This document shows, one piece after another, positions 23,639 through 37,500 of a stretch of 64,000 nucleotides of DNA (the stretch's first letter is position 1; each line of letters begins with the position of its first letter). Below the pieces are notes generated by a model. That model was not told where the DNA came from. It worked only from the letters and a program-made list of their open reading frames with translations, and ran no database searches. The position numbers and the translations under genes were made by a program. Source of the DNA: Antitrichia curtipendula (Eukaryota; Streptophyta; Bryopsida; Hypnales; Leucodontaceae); assembly GCA_951230915.1 (NCBI GenBank), contig OX579635.1:8184001-8248000 (forward strand), given 5' to 3'.

Positions 23639-24130
23639 AGGTAAAACAGCCCATTACGGACCTTTTACCCATTACGGACTCCTAGGAATGACCCCATTAT
23701 GATTTTCTTTTAATGAATCATGGTTTTCTTCTGGTGAATTAAATCTGCGCCACAATCAATGGGTTAGGTATCAGGAATGGAGTAATTAGTAACCACAATA
23801 GGAACTTCCAGCTTTTTAGTGTTAATTCATTGTAGGAAGTGATTTTTTCAGGCCTTCTGTTTTAGAAAATATTGTGACTGCAATAAGTGAGTTAGATAAG
23901 TGTTATGGATATAATTTTTGTTGGTTTTGGGGTAGTCTACAGGCTCTTTTAGCCATGATGGGCAGAACACTTCAAAAATTTATAACAAATTCACACTTTA
24001 TCGAAAAAATATAATTTCAATTGCTCTCACCAATTCTATCACTTGTCTTTGTATGAGAAAAAAATTTAAAAATTTCAGTAATGACATGAAGGCAAACCCC
24101 CCATTTGATCCGTAATGGGCTGTTTTACCT
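23639..24130. mobile_element. TA-flanked MITE with perfect 22-bp inverted ends
   Basis: The element is 492 bp. Both ends begin AGGTAAAACAGCCCATTACG and match perfectly for 22 bases, and TA flanks each end (23637-23638 and 24131-24132). Inside, the left end repeats the motif CCCATTACGGA a second time. There is no coding capacity. A TA target with perfect inverted ends suggests a Tc1/mariner-like (Stowaway-type) non-autonomous element; the superfamily is inferred. Perfect ends suggest it is younger than the neighbouring TTAA elements. Confidence 0.85.
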
Positions 24131-24489
24131 TAGATGTAGACAGATAATTTTATAAGCCTAGATGATAAAATGAATATAGTCAAAAAAAATTGTGATGAAG
24201 TATAGTTGACTGAAATTGTGCCATAGTACTAGTTGTGTATATATCAAAAAATTAAGTGTAAAATATCGACCACAAGTGGTAGAAATTGTCACAGTGCACA
24301 AATATGGAGGTTATCCTTAATTAGTAGGTTCAACAAACTAAAAATTATACGTGTATAACATAATAATAGAATTTATAGCCATTTAACTTCAATTTTTGAA
24401 GTCATATGTGTTAAACATATTCATATTGAATGAAATGTTTATATGATGGTTTTAGTGTGGATTAGTGTTTAATAAAAATTTATTATTAA

Positions 24490-25457
24490 CTCCTAAAGGC
24501 TGGATGGTGTTTTGGAAAAAGAAAGTTCAAAACTATCAATTTTTGATGCATTGTCCAAAATTATTATTATTATTATTATTTATATTTTATTTTGAATTCT
24601 AAATGTATAAATGTGTATTAAACAAATAAGACACTGTGTATAAAAAATTTCAGCCCATTTGACTACATGAATTGAAAGATTACAACATTTGAAGTAAGAA
24701 AAAAAGCTTTTTTTCATTCCTATGAAACAAGATCAGTAGACTTTGAGCCTTCTTGGAATAAAAAATTTTCTCTATAAGAAAAATTAGGATTTTGACTATT
24801 TATAAATATATGATGTTAGGTTCACTCATGAGAAATTTCAAAAACAAATATGGAGTCTAGTTTATTCAAAATCAACTTACAATGCAAGGAAGTTAAGTGC
24901 ATTGGCAATATACTAGTCATTTTTTGATGATTTCTTGAGCAATGAGAAAAAAAATTATTTGAAATTTAAATGTTAAGAGATTAGAGACAAACATTTGGAA
25001 AATATGGAAAAAATTTCAAGAACTTTGACTTTACATATTGAAAATAATAGGACTTGAAGTTAGAAGAAAATGTTTTTTCTTGAAGCCGCTCTAACATAGC
25101 TAACAAGTAACAAAGTTTAACTCCTTTTGGAATGTAATTTGAGAACTAATTTTTTTTTAAAATTTATGCCATATTTTATTAATTACAAACATGCCAAATT
25201 TTAGAAATCAATGAGCATTTTTGCAAAAGATGCCCCAAATAGCCAATAAATGCTCAAATTGCTCAAGCTTCCAAAAAATTCAAGGCATTATAACTTTTGA
25301 TTTGGGCACTCAATTGGAAAAAAAAGTGATATTCCCACTACAAGGATACATGCTCACACTTTATATCAAAACTTTGTGAATGTTCATCCAAAATTGACTT
25401 TGTAAGAATCTACTCAAATTTTCAATTGTCCATTCAACGGACATTTAATTTTAAGGG
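24490..25457. mobile_element. TTAA-flanked inverted-repeat element, copy D (degraded)
   Basis: The element is 968 bp between TTAA at 24486-24489 and 25458-25461. The left end reads CTCCTAAAGGCTGGATGG; the right end, read inward, is CCCTTAAAATTAAATGTCC, so the inverted repeat is only partly preserved. The interior has the family block CATTATAACTTTTGATTTGG and CACTCAATTGG near the right side, in the same orientation as copy A. Confidence 0.65.
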
Positions 25458-25461
25458 TTAA

Positions 25462-27708
25462 AAAATACCACTTGGCTAATGGCATTTGAATTGAATTGTT
25501 TGTTGTTGGTTTCATGGTGTATGCTTTATACATGTATATAGTAGAGGGGAAAAAAAATTTGTGAAGAAAGTGAAGGTAGAAAAAAATTTGACACTTAAAT
25601 TTTATATGCAAGATAACCCCACTTAAAAACTTGCATGAATGGATTTACTAAAACCAAAGGGTATTGGACGTATGCCTCTTGTAGCTTTTTATGTAAAAAT
25701 ATGTTCATTATAAATGCAATAATTAAGGTAAGTAGCCCTGCATCAAATTTTCTTTTAACTCAAGTGTTTACTTTAAATTACAAGGAGATCTCATATGAAT
25801 TCCATAATAAACAGTTTCTTCAAGTACTAAGTTTTTGTTTTGTTTTTAAATTCTGGACTCTAATTAGAGTATTTTTAAATTTGTTCAACGATTTCTAGTC
25901 AATGTTTTCAAATTGCAACTACCTTTTATCCTTATTTCAATAGCTACTAAGGAACTAACCAAGGGTGGACGGGGGGGTCTTTTGGATCATTGGATTGTAG
26001 ATAATTTGTAACTGAGAATTAAAAAAAAGAAGGAGAAGTGCATTTTGAAACAAGCTTTTGTAAAGTAGAAATTGAGGCACATGCATCTTGGGTATGCACG
26101 GCTTGCATAAAAGATGATTGTTTTCAATTTCCAACCAAATAATGCATGTTTTCGTGTTTTGTTCACTAGTCTGTAAATTTCTGGTACTTGCAATAGAGAT
26201 GCACATTGCTTTGTACATGCGATATCTAATGTCTTCATAGTTGTTTAGATGTTCTTTGTATATAATAGAGTTCATAAATTTCATGTCATTAGAAAACATT
26301 TTAAAATTTCAAACGAAGAATGCAATAAGCTACCAAGCCAGAACACATTTTAAGTAATAGTTCATATATTTGAATACAAAATATGAAGTCTAACTTTGTA
26401 ATAATTAAAGTTGAATTCAATGATTATAATTTTGAGCATGTTTGTCTCCCATTTTTAATTCTTGCATGAATGATACATTTGAAGTCAACATTACAATGCT
26501 ATTTATTCTATTTAAAAGAGAGAAGACTTATAAATATTGAAAAAATTAATTCATTTACATTTGAATTATTTATTATAAATTATATGTAGTAAATTCAATT
26601 AATTGTAAGGAGGAATAACATCTCTTGTTGAGAGTATGAAAACTTGGTTTTTATAGATGATGTTCTCATCTACATATTCAATTTAATTATGTTAATTTCA
26701 TGTAGATGAGGGATGTGAAATTTAAGGAACTTCTAGTTTTTTAGGTAGTTGAAGCATATTCTTAACAAAAAATGTATTACAATAGTTTTGAAGCTCATAT
26801 TTGATAAGAAATTGTAGAGTGCAAAGTTTGGTAAATAATTTACTAACATTGAAATTATAGTGGCAGTATACAAATAATGGTATTCTTAGTCCATCTTCGA
26901 GCTATGAACAATATAATTTAAAAATAATATTTTATATGTGAGTTTGTTGAATTTCATAGGATTCCTACAATTAACTACATAATTCAAAATTTTCATATTT
27001 ATGACGTACATTCAAATATGTTTAACATTTAATCTTATATTTTAATGTTGAAAATATTAAGTTGAATTCTATATGATCTTTTAAAGAAGTTTTTATGTAA
27101 AAATTATTGATATTAAGAAAAAAAAATTAATTGTATGAGTTTTTTAAAATGAAAATGAAAATAATAGTGCTAAACATTTGGATGTAATTGATGTATCCAT
27201 AGAGATTACACCAAGAGAAATTTGGTTGAAAACTTCATAAATGGTGTATTTTGAAGTTTGAAGATACTATCTTCAAAGTGTCACAGAAGTTATAGTTTTT
27301 ACAGTTCTAAAATAAATTCAAATGGGGTAGAAAATAATTATAAAAGCTACAGTTTTTTAGGTAGGCTTAAGAATAATTAAAAGAATAACCATGTTGAAAT
27401 TCATGTTTGAATTATAAAAATGCTCATAAGGCTTGCAATGTCCTTTTCGAATTCATTTATATTTTTATTGCGTTTATATATGTAGTTAACAATGTACAAT
27501 GAAAAGGATTTGAAGTCCTACAATCCAGTTATATGAAGTCCAAAGAAACCTTATCTCTTCTATTTGGAATTTCTTGTAATTTGCACAATGTAAGTTCATG
27601 AAACATCTTGCACACATTCTTATATCAATACAAAACAAAATACAATTGTTACATATGTATGATCTCGGTTTTGCATTTCCACAAAACCCAAGAAACAATA
27701 GCAAGGTA
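25462..27708. other. AT-rich intergenic DNA
   Basis: No supported gene or repeat. Open frames at 25635-25898 (+) and 25955-26299 (-) have AT-driven composition and no motif. Confidence 0.55.
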
Positions 27709-27817
27709 GCTAGTATGCGAGCGTGGAGCGTGGAGCGTAGAGCATGGAATCCCTGCTCACCGCTCACCAATCCCCGCTCTCCGCTCTCCGCTCCCTGCTC
27801 CACGCTCGCATACTAGC
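27709..27817. repeat. GC-rich foldback (hairpin) element
   Basis: A perfect 21-bp inverted repeat, GCTAGTATGCGAGCGTGGAG plus C at 27709-27729 and its complement at 27797-27817, encloses a 67-base GC-rich loop inside very AT-rich DNA. The arm and loop are built from short repeats: GTGGAGC-type 7-mers on the left, CCGCTCT and CCGCTCA-type 7-mers on the right. Transcribed on either strand it would form a strong stem. It resembles mobile GC-rich hairpin elements in form; its origin is unknown. Confidence 0.85.
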
Positions 27818-28568
27818 ATTCCCCGAAAAAATAGTATAGGAATTCTTTGTTTTAGGGGAAGGTTAAATTAGTCTAATGTTTTATGACTAAAAGTCACTTA
27901 CAAATAGATTTATGTTTACAAGTTTAGTATAATGTTATATCATTCTTATTCCCGTGTGTAAAATTTGTTGGCCAGTCCATTACCAATGTATGTATAAAGT
28001 CCCAATCCTATATAGTGTTTTAAGGGAGGTCAAATCATTCTTTGTCAAATAAATCAAGTATTGTCAAATGAATCTTATATGATGCATGCACTAGGACGTA
28101 ATCATACCAAGATAGTATTGATAAAATAGTATATATATGATTTTTTCATTATACCTTTTTATGTTTTTATGTCAAATAGTCCAGTCAATCTACAGCTAAT
28201 GCGATTATGCAAGAATGTCTAGCGTTTTTGTATTCTATGTCAAATGATTCCCAGTTGTGCAATGTATAATGATGTCAAATAGTTATTATTTCTTGTGCTT
28301 TTGCCAAATTATGTCAAATGAATCCAAACCACATTATTAATTCTTAAGAAATCTACAAAACATACATTGGAACACTCTGCAATTTCACCCAACACATAAG
28401 CTTATAACCAAGACTTAAAACATTTACTTTTATCCAAACATGCAATCCCTAAAATAAATACACCAAGACCAAGGCAAATCACAATTTATATAAACCCTAA
28501 GTCCAAAATGTTTAAGTACAACAATTACCAAGACACAAAAGCATGGAACAACTCAAAATAATAACTTT
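27818..28568. other. AT-rich intergenic DNA
   Basis: Contains several recurrences of 'GTCAAAT' (about 28030-28320), suggesting a very degenerate local repeat. No gene seen. Confidence 0.45.
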
Positions 28569-28593
28569 TAATAATAATAATAATAATAATAAT
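28569..28593. repeat. (AAT)n microsatellite
   Basis: About eight AAT units on the + strand. Confidence 0.95.
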
Positions 28594-28614
28594 ATAAAAA
28601 TAAAAATAATAATG

Positions 28615-29815
28615 GAGTTGTTGGCTTGAGCCCAAGTTCCAAAACTGCCGAGCTTGAACCCGTGATCAAGAGGGCCCAAGACCACCCCAGGGACCCCAAA
28701 GCCGCACGATGGTTCATCAAGGAGCCCGAATCCCTAATTGGACTTCGCAGGAGTTTGTCGCAGCTCACAGCGACATCAATTTGCCAAATCGAATTCTGAT
28801 TATTTAATTTCTCCCAATTTTGATCAATCGATCTTGTCGTTGCGTCCCTCCCGAACTACAATCCAATCAACCCGAGGAATTTGGGTGATGAAGGTTGCAG
28901 CTTGTAGAAGTTTCCGCACCTTGAAATTTCTCAAATTTGTTGGATTATGATACATTGAAATCCTCAATTCATCTCCAATTATTGAGTTAGACAATTCAAT
29001 TGAAACCCAACACCCCACCCCATCCCAAGCGACACAGATGGGTTTGGCTTGCGAGAACAGATTGTAAAAGAACAAAAACACTGCGCTAATCGGGAAGCTC
29101 CGTTTGTTGCAGCGGCATCAAAATTTCCGGCACTGTTGCTTGATCAAGGGATGTAGCCATGCAAACTAAACCAATTGGGCGTTAAAGAGTATGCGTAAAT
29201 AATCCATTTCAGAAATTTGTTTAGAAGAATGAGCTCCCCAATCGATTTGTTGAATGATCGTAGTGTGTGCAAAATCAAATCACCAATTGAAGTAATAGTG
29301 CAAGCACCATGGATAACCAGACCCAGGGACAAACAAACAAAAGATCAATTTAACCACAACACAAGGACAATATACTCGCACAGTATCAAATCAAAGGCAA
29401 TACAAAAATTTCAACAATATACCAGGATCAATTCAATTGTCCACTGGTTGCACCTTTGCCGCGCTTCAATCCCCGATCAGATTGTTGTAGGTAAGATTTC
29501 GCTCCTTCCCACTTGCTCCAATCAATCAGCTGCACCGGAAATGTAGTCGCCTGTAAGTCTGAGTGATGAAGGATGTCAAATCTAGACAGGCAATCACCGA
29601 TTCCTAATTTCGCCCTTTCTCCGAATCTCTGTTGTTCTTCTCAGTCCAAGTCGCACTCCAAATCCGATGTCAGAATACCGCCTTCGACCATGTTGCTCCC
29701 GAATTGTTTGTCTGCTTCTAGCTCTCCACCAATTTTCTTTTTCCCTCCGCGTCAGTCAATCCATCGTTATAATTTCAATCCAAAATCCTCACAATAAGCT
29801 TCCTCTCGATTAAAC
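28615..29815. other. GC-richer island of unknown origin
   Basis: About 1.2 kb less AT-rich than its surroundings. Open frames of 60-110 codons exist on both strands (for example 29217-29546 + and 28824-29081 -), overlap and match nothing I know. It could be leader sequence, a decayed gene or the non-coding part of a retroelement. The minus strand reads like untranslated leader. Confidence 0.4.
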
Positions 29816-30500
29816 ACACCTTTTAGAGCTTAGATCTAAACTCATTAATTGCAAGCGGGATCTCTTTAGAACACTATTAGTAGTCACTCTATTGAAATCT
29901 AATGACGTAAAACAGACATGCCAAAGTCTCACAATTCTCACAATAATAACACATACAATCTACACTCAAACATAATCACAAAATAATGCACAATAATATA
30001 TTTTTATTATAAAGAAATTTGGGACTTATACAATGTTGATGATGGTTTCAATTTTTATTTTTTTGTAGTTTTCTAAAAAGAATGAACCAATGTGATGATG
30101 AAGAGGTGTGACCTAAGTCACACTTCATTCATCCATGTGTTTATTTATTTATTTAATTATTTTTCCATCCATCCTATGCTAGTAGTCCTATTTACACTTA
30201 GAAATGTAATTTAACTTTAATTTTAAGTTAACTTTTATTTTTTCCTATTAAGGGGCCTCTAATAGCTAGTTTTATTCTAAATTTACTATTTTTTTCTAAA
30301 TTTTTTTCTACAATATGTTAATAACAAAAAATTTAATGTAATTCGCTAATTGTAATAGAAATTTTAGTTCTGCCTTTTGATTGTATCTCTAGAAGTTCAC
30401 TAGATTTGTTGAGATCAATCATAAATAAGTTCAAATATTAATGATTTTGTGTTGTACGATACTACGTAACACTATAATAAGACTATCATAGCTACCAAAA
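29816..30500. other. AT-rich intergenic DNA
   Basis: Nothing supported. Confidence 0.5.
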
Positions 30501-32680
30501 TATACAATGAATAGGTTGAGCATGGATGGTCGCTTGTAGTAACGGACGCTCAAGCCCTAATGTTGTGGATCACAAACTATGCAATGTAAGATGGTTTGTG
30601 TTGGGTAGCCTTGGGCCACAAATGTAGAAAAGTGCAATCAGTGACCACCGCCCTTCAAGATGTGATTTTCGTGAATGCGGTAATATAAGAAGGGAAGATA
30701 GAAAAGTATAATTTGTAATGGGAGTTCTTAATGATACTAATCCCGCCTTATTGTTTGGATGTTGATCAATTAAAAGAGTCTTACATAAACTTCAAGATAA
30801 TTTGACTTCTATACTAGAAGTACTTTGAAGTGCACACAATAAAGTAGTGGAGAGATTCCAAAGATTGAGTCTAGAAAATGTTCTATGAGCTCAATGATTT
30901 TTGTAGGAAGTCTTTGTGTTCAAAGAGATGCACATAACAACTATATCAAATGTTCATGATAAAAGTCATTGGGCTTCTAAAAAATAGATCCTATATATAG
31001 GATTTTAACAACTATGTTGAACGTTCATTAGGTGTCGGTTCAAGATTATTACAAAAGTTATTCACCACTAGGACCATTTGAGGACATCAAATCCTTTTAC
31101 ATGGTTGTTAGGAAAAGGAATGTCAAAACATATTAAGGTAGGGGGACAAAAAGAGTATTTGAAGTACATTCATATATCATCTAGAGTGGGCACATCTAAA
31201 AGCAGGCTTCCACAAAGCATTTCAACATAGAGATGAACTTGAAATCATTGACAAATCTTTTGATGAAGAAGGAAAGACTACTTTAGCTCACAAATTGTCA
31301 ACTATTGACCCACTAATAAGATTTTCAAAAAATGACAAGTATTTTGTAAGATACGTTTAGAAAATGAACCTCAATTTTCATACAAAGATTGCAAACATTC
31401 AGGATGTAGAGAATGTGGAGATGAACTACCAAGCATTGACCACAAGGCACGTTTTGGCAATATACAAGTGATAATATAAAAGAGATAAACTTCATATGTC
31501 ATTACTCACCTTATGACCAATAGCATATGTTCTTGAAGGTATGGTTTTAGAAGACAATTTATTTTGTAGGGAGATCTTATTTTCATATGTAAGTATAATG
31601 AATGACTTTATGGCATCATATTTGCAAAATGTTTTAGCAATACCAAGTAATCTCAACATGTCAAGGATGAATTGGTTGTAGAACAACATAATTTGGAAAC
31701 ATGTTGATGGTCAACATGTGGTTGTGGCATGCAAACAAGTCAAATGGGAGCATAGGACGGGATTGATGGAGGACGAGAAGTACCAAATACATTTGTATAG
31801 AGAAAGACTTGATTCCTTGTGAACAATGAGAATAAACGCAAAGAAAATTAAGAGAAAATTTTCTACAACATTGGATGAAGGTTTGATGAAGCTATGAGCC
31901 GTTTAAAAAGCATGTAGAAGACCTAATCCAAAGTTATGGACACATGATGCACAATGAATAAGAGCAATTACAATGGCTGAAAGTGTGTTCACTGCATTGC
32001 ATTGGAAAAGGTCCTCTAAAAAAAGCATATTGTTGATTGTTATTTATATAAAAATGACAAAGTATATCCATCATGCGTAATAAGAAAACAAAACAGCTTA
32101 TCAAGCTAATTGGCAAGTTTGTCGTAATTATAAGTACAAAATTCTTTGATATAGTAAGGATGAAGAGAGGAAGTAAAAAACATATGCAAGTCAAAAATCA
32201 TTAAATTCAAATGTTGATGTGAGGAAAAAGAGAAAGTAGATAGAGCATTTGGCCAGTTGTGGTTGAGATTGGTAGTAAAAGTTCTTAAGATGATACACTT
32301 GCAATTAATAAAGAAAATGGATGGAAAATCTATAGTTGATAGTTAACACACATAACCGAGGTTTTTCTTTAACAATAACAATAGAAATTTAAAAAAAAAA
32401 ACCACTTTGGCTTGGATAATAGATCGAATTCAAAAAAAAAAACTACAAAATGCAATAGTTGCTAGTCATAGCAATGGTAGAATATCCAAATAATATTTTT
32501 TTTATTAATAAGCAAAGATTTGAAAGAGGGAATTGTGGACAATTGCAATTGTTTGCCAAAGTGGTTGACAAAAAAATGAAGAAAGCTTGGTCGTCTCCAT
32601 CAGTGAAGATAGTTGAGGCTTTAGAGAGGTTTAAGGCTCTCATACCCAATTGGACTCCATCTTGTGGATTTTTTTAGTGT
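30501..32680 (+). pseudogene. Decayed coding-like tract, family not recognised
   Basis: The + strand reads as protein-like text interrupted by many stops and frame changes. Examples are AGFHKAFQHRDELEIIDKSF (about 31200), KHVDGQHVVVACKQVKWEH (about 31698) and, best preserved, ERGNCGQLQLFAKVVDKKMK followed by ALERFKALIPNWTPSCGFF in the open frame 32459-32677. The mix of residues, with Trp, Cys, His and Gly in plausible spacing, is unlike the random AT-driven frames around it. I cannot assign a family. A transposon gene or an old endogenous viral gene are both possible. Confidence 0.35.
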
Positions 32681-33649
32681 TAGTGTATTGCTTAACAGGT
32701 TGGTTATAATAAAAAAGTTTGCAACTACTTCTACCTAACTTTTGCTTTCAATTCTTTTTTAATTCTAATAGTTTTTGTTTTTTTTAATTCTTTTTTTTTC
32801 TATTTCTTTTGTTTTTGCTCAAGATGTTTTGAAAAGATAACCTATCAACTTCTAATCTCCTAATTGCTTGCTAATTGTCTAAAACATCAAACAAAAGATG
32901 ATGACATCAACTCTTTTAAATATATTTAAGTCTTAGCATCTCTCCAAATCAACTGTTATTAGTTTTTATTTTTGTCCCTAATGTAGGTCAAATTTTATTT
33001 GAGGAAGCTGTAATTTGAATTTTTTCTAAACAAGGGCAAAATCCAAGGAAACTAGTACAGGATTGTTTCCAAAAGAAGGTCAATTTGCCTACTGTTTAGG
33101 TATCTAGGATCACTATTCAAGTAGATTTTAATTTAAAAGGGTATTTATTCACCAATTTGTTTATTATTTCATATTAAACTGTTTTGTTTATTATCAATGC
33201 TATTGATATTATAATGTTGTCTTGGTCTTGCCTAGTACCCATATACAAGTAGGCAATGGGTGGCAAGAGAAGGATAGAGGGACGGGAGCCTTGTCAAGTG
33301 GATTGGATCCAAGAGGGCTAATGGAAGAAGGACCAAGGGCCATAACTATATGGCTGTTGGATTGACATGAAGAAGTGGGACATAAAAAGTCCAATATTAA
33401 TTTAGGAAGGGGAGAGTAGGGTGACTACCTTCAAAAATTCCATAGTAGTGACGACAAATTAGAGGACAAGCAATAGCAAGCTCTCTAAAAAATAAGAGAT
33501 TTTGTGAATTGATCTCCATTTTCTTTTAAGATGTTCTCAATTTTGAACTTGACTAATTAGCTCAATAATGCAAGGATTTCAATTTTTTTTAATAAAAATT
33601 ATTGAACTTCAAACACATGCTGTCCAAGATTAAATTAAGCTAAAATGAG
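32681..33649. other. AT-rich intergenic DNA
   Basis: No supported gene. Confidence 0.5.
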
Positions 33650-33856
33650 TTGAAATTGAACTTCTATGCTAAATTCTAGGAGATCTGTATCGTCAAATGG
33701 GCTAAAAATTTCAGGGTATGCTCAAAACAACTGATAGCTTAAGATCCTATGGTTAAATTTTTTTTTAAAACTATTAAATTTTTTTTTGGACTTATTATCA
33801 GAAAACTGCCATTTTTTCACAATTTTGGAGCCATGCCTCCCTCATGCATTTAGGAG
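33650..33856. mobile_element. Truncated TTAA-family element, right end
   Basis: Ends ATTTAGGAG followed by TTAA at 33857-33860. Upstream it shares GATCCTATGGTTAAAT and AGAAAACTGCCATTTTTTCA with the right part of the 9825 copy. No matching left terminus could be found. Confidence 0.6.
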
Positions 33857-34384
33857 TTAACTATCGGAGGAACGATGCTTGAAACAGCCCTCCCAACCCT
33901 CCAAATCTCATCTAATGTTGTATTTAGATCATAGTGATTATAATTTGAAGTTTATCATTTGGTTCTTGAAGAATATATATTTTTAGTAATCATTAATCAT
34001 TTTAATTTTAATTTTTTATATTTGTCATTTAATTTCATAAAGTACTAAATTCACTCTATTTTCTATATTCAAAAATAAATTTAATGACTAATATTCTAGT
34101 CTACTTTTATTTTTCTTAAAATAAAGATTTTTCTTTAACTTTGGCATACTAAAATTATATTTTTTTCTGTCAAAATCTATTGCTAATTATACAAATATAC
34201 TAACTAAAAAAATTATTTTGTATTGTATTTTTTCTAAAATGTTTATTACTTTGACAATTTACTTAAATTACTTAATGAAAGTTAAATCTTAGTATGTGTT
34301 AATTTAAAAATAAAAATAAAAATTTGATAATATATATTTTTAGGTTTGAATTATATGGGCATGATATTGATATGATGTAGAATC

Positions 34385-34590
34385 AAGATTGTAAGTTTGT
34401 AAGACTAAAAGATTACTAGACCTCAAGACTACAAGATCACAGGGACATAAGATTACAATGCTATATAAGATAGTAAAACCAGAAAATTACAAGACTACAA
34501 TGTTACAAGACTACAACATTACAAGACTGCAAGATCATCAAACAACAAGCTCACAAGACTACAAATTTACAGCACCATAAATTCATAATA
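34385..34590. repeat. Degenerate ACAAGACTAC-type minisatellite
   Basis: Irregular repeats of a 8-10 base unit around ACAAGACTAC, AAGATTAC and ACATTACAAG run for about 200 bases with changing spacing. Confidence 0.75.
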
Positions 34591-37500
34591 CTATAAAAAG
34601 TTAATTTTTTTTTAAAGCAATTGCAATTGTTCAAAGTGGTACTTTCAATGATAATATAAATTAATGTACATGCATGAGGATTTTATTTCTACCTTTGAAA
34701 TAAAGCGGCTACAATATAATTTTTTATGTTTCAATCTTCAAATGTTGAGTTGGATGTGCATATCGTTTAATTAACCTTTTCATGTAACTATGATACAATT
34801 TTCTAATGATAAGCCCTAAGTGATTCAAGTTCCAACTCAAATGAATACAAATTACAAATATTAATGCTTTTAGATGGTTCTAGCCAACATAGACCACAAC
34901 TTTGAACCTCTTTGAAAAAGTTGTTAAATTCTAATTTTTAAATAGATTAAGTTCTAAAGTCTTGAATGGTCGTTTTGAACTGTTCTAAAACTCTTTAATC
35001 AAACTTTTCTATTAACAATTACAAGCACATGAAGTTTTTTCTCTAAATTGCTTTAACAAACTTCATTTATCAATTAATTAAATCAAATTGATTTTTACTT
35101 TTGGATGATGATTTTAGATTGCTTTAAGATTTTGAAGTTTCGATTTCACTTAAATTAGATGAATAATTACATTTTTCATTCAAATCTAATCTTCTTTACT
35201 ATCAAACTTCATTGTACTTTATCTACTTTATCTACTTCAATACTATGAATGAACACATGACAATGATGGATAAAGACAAAAACTTCATATCAATCATTGA
35301 GAAATCATTTTAAATAAAAACTTATCCCACTCTAATGTATTTTGAAATAGAAACCCACATTAGAGTCTGGACTTTGAGACTTGAGTGAAATAGTCAAAAA
35401 TAAAAAGTTGGAAAGGAAAAAATATATCACTACGCATTTGAATAAGGGCAAAGTCAATGCCTAAATTGAAACACCATAAGCCATAAAACTATATACAACA
35501 TTGCAAGAACTTCTAATACAATTAACATGAAAAATACGTTTACAATAATGATTCACAACCCACATTTGTTTTGTTAACATACTTATTAACAGTTCACGCA
35601 TACACAATTATACACACAACAAGGTAAACAAAAGCAGTATAGAATATGACAAAAAGTGACATCACAAACCTACTTATCATTATTCAATAGTGCATTATTG
35701 TTTTTTAAGTGTCATTATTATTGCTTAAAATTTTACAACGCTAATAATTAGAATGATTTTAGTGAGGCCTTCGTCCTCTTGTCATAGAATGAGTTGACTA
35801 TACGAATTTGTACTAAATCTTGTATTGTCAACGTAGCATCACACATAAAGATCTTAAGATCATCCTCTATTGCACATTAGACTTATATTAAACATATTGG
35901 TTTGCAAATTTTTGTACTTAATTTATACAACAATTGTTGCTACAGTTACAATGTTCAAGCTCCAACAATAATGTTCGAGTTCTAACGTCAATTGCATGTT
36001 CTAAACAATGTAGAAGTGTGTGCAATACTATGCTTTAGTTGCTGAATTCACTAAATTGTAAAGAAAACATGAATTTAATGCAATAAACTTCCTAAAAAAT
36101 GTACTATTAGAATGAAAATTTTCACAATCTATAAGTAAAGGACAAAAATTCCATTCAAAAGACAACAATAATGTACAATACCTACACCATAAAGCCCAAA
36201 AAATTAGATGATTCATTATAATTAATTCTTTCAAAAACTTCTATCTATTACCTATATTTTTGTTCAACTATTTGTTATCTACATTGTTGTCCAACTATCT
36301 ATTACGCACATTGTTTTCTGACTATTAATTACTTCCATTGTTATTCAACTATCTATCCCCACATTATTATTTAATAATTATTATCCACAGATTTTCATAG
36401 CTTGTAGGTGAAATCAAAATTTCCATTTGAACAACAATAGTAATGTGCAACATCAACACAAACACCACAAAGTTCAAGAAATCAAATGATTCATTTAAAA
36501 TAATTTTTTTAATTCCAAAAAACAGTGTCCCCATATAAGAGGTCTATATTGAGTTACAAAGTGCCATCAAACTTTCAGAAAAATACTAAGGTTTGAACAT
36601 GATGTATTGCCATGGCTCTTACAAATTTGTGTGGGAAAACAAAAAATTCCAATTCTAACACTTGAGGAAAAAAACTTTTTGCTCTCAATAGAATCTACAT
36701 AACGTTTCTATTTTTATGTTATAAAAAACAGAACCATCATATAGTTTTTGTTGAGGGCAACAAAATTTTCTTCTAATGTAACAAACCTTAAATCTTCTTC
36801 TCTAGTATCATCAATTGAGTTAAAAAGTCAACGTTACAACTTTCAATTTTGACAAAAGTTGAGCAACATAAAAAATCTCACCTAAAATTGCACTTTTTAA
36901 AACTACCACAAGTTGCTTCAAATTGTTGCAAACTCACGCAAAAGTTGCAAAACACACGTCTGTTGCGCAATCAAGCACATTTCAAAATTGAGCAAAGTAA
37001 GCATCAAGTACTAGGAAGAACAATGTTAAAAGAACGACAATGCAATGGGAAAACACAAAAAAACGACACTACAGAGAGAGAACATCGTGAAAATGAACAA
37101 CAATTGACAAGGAAAAACAACAATGACTTATCAAAAAAATACGCAAAAATGCAAGAACACTACAACAAAGAAACAGAGAAAATGACAATGATGACAATGT
37201 AGGAGATACAACAAGAGCGACAACATTAATACAAGAATGCTTGAGAAGTGGGTGGTAGAAGTGATGACCTCTAGATCCTATCGAGGTTGAAGGAAGACGG
37301 TGCTTACCTACTCAATTCACCAAGAAACTATTTGCATCGTCAAAGAGCGACTGTTGCCTCTTAGGATCCACAATGTTGAGGATTCCCATAATAGCATTTG
37401 CCTTTGTTTATTTTGTTAATTCAAACAATGATTTTCCTTTATTGAATAGATTGCAAATTTGACTATATAGATGACCTCATTTCCTTCATTACTATGTAGA

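Noticed and set aside
36849..37202. 117-codon Lys/Asn/Gln-rich frame
   Set aside because: Low complexity with no motif; A-rich DNA gives such frames by chance.
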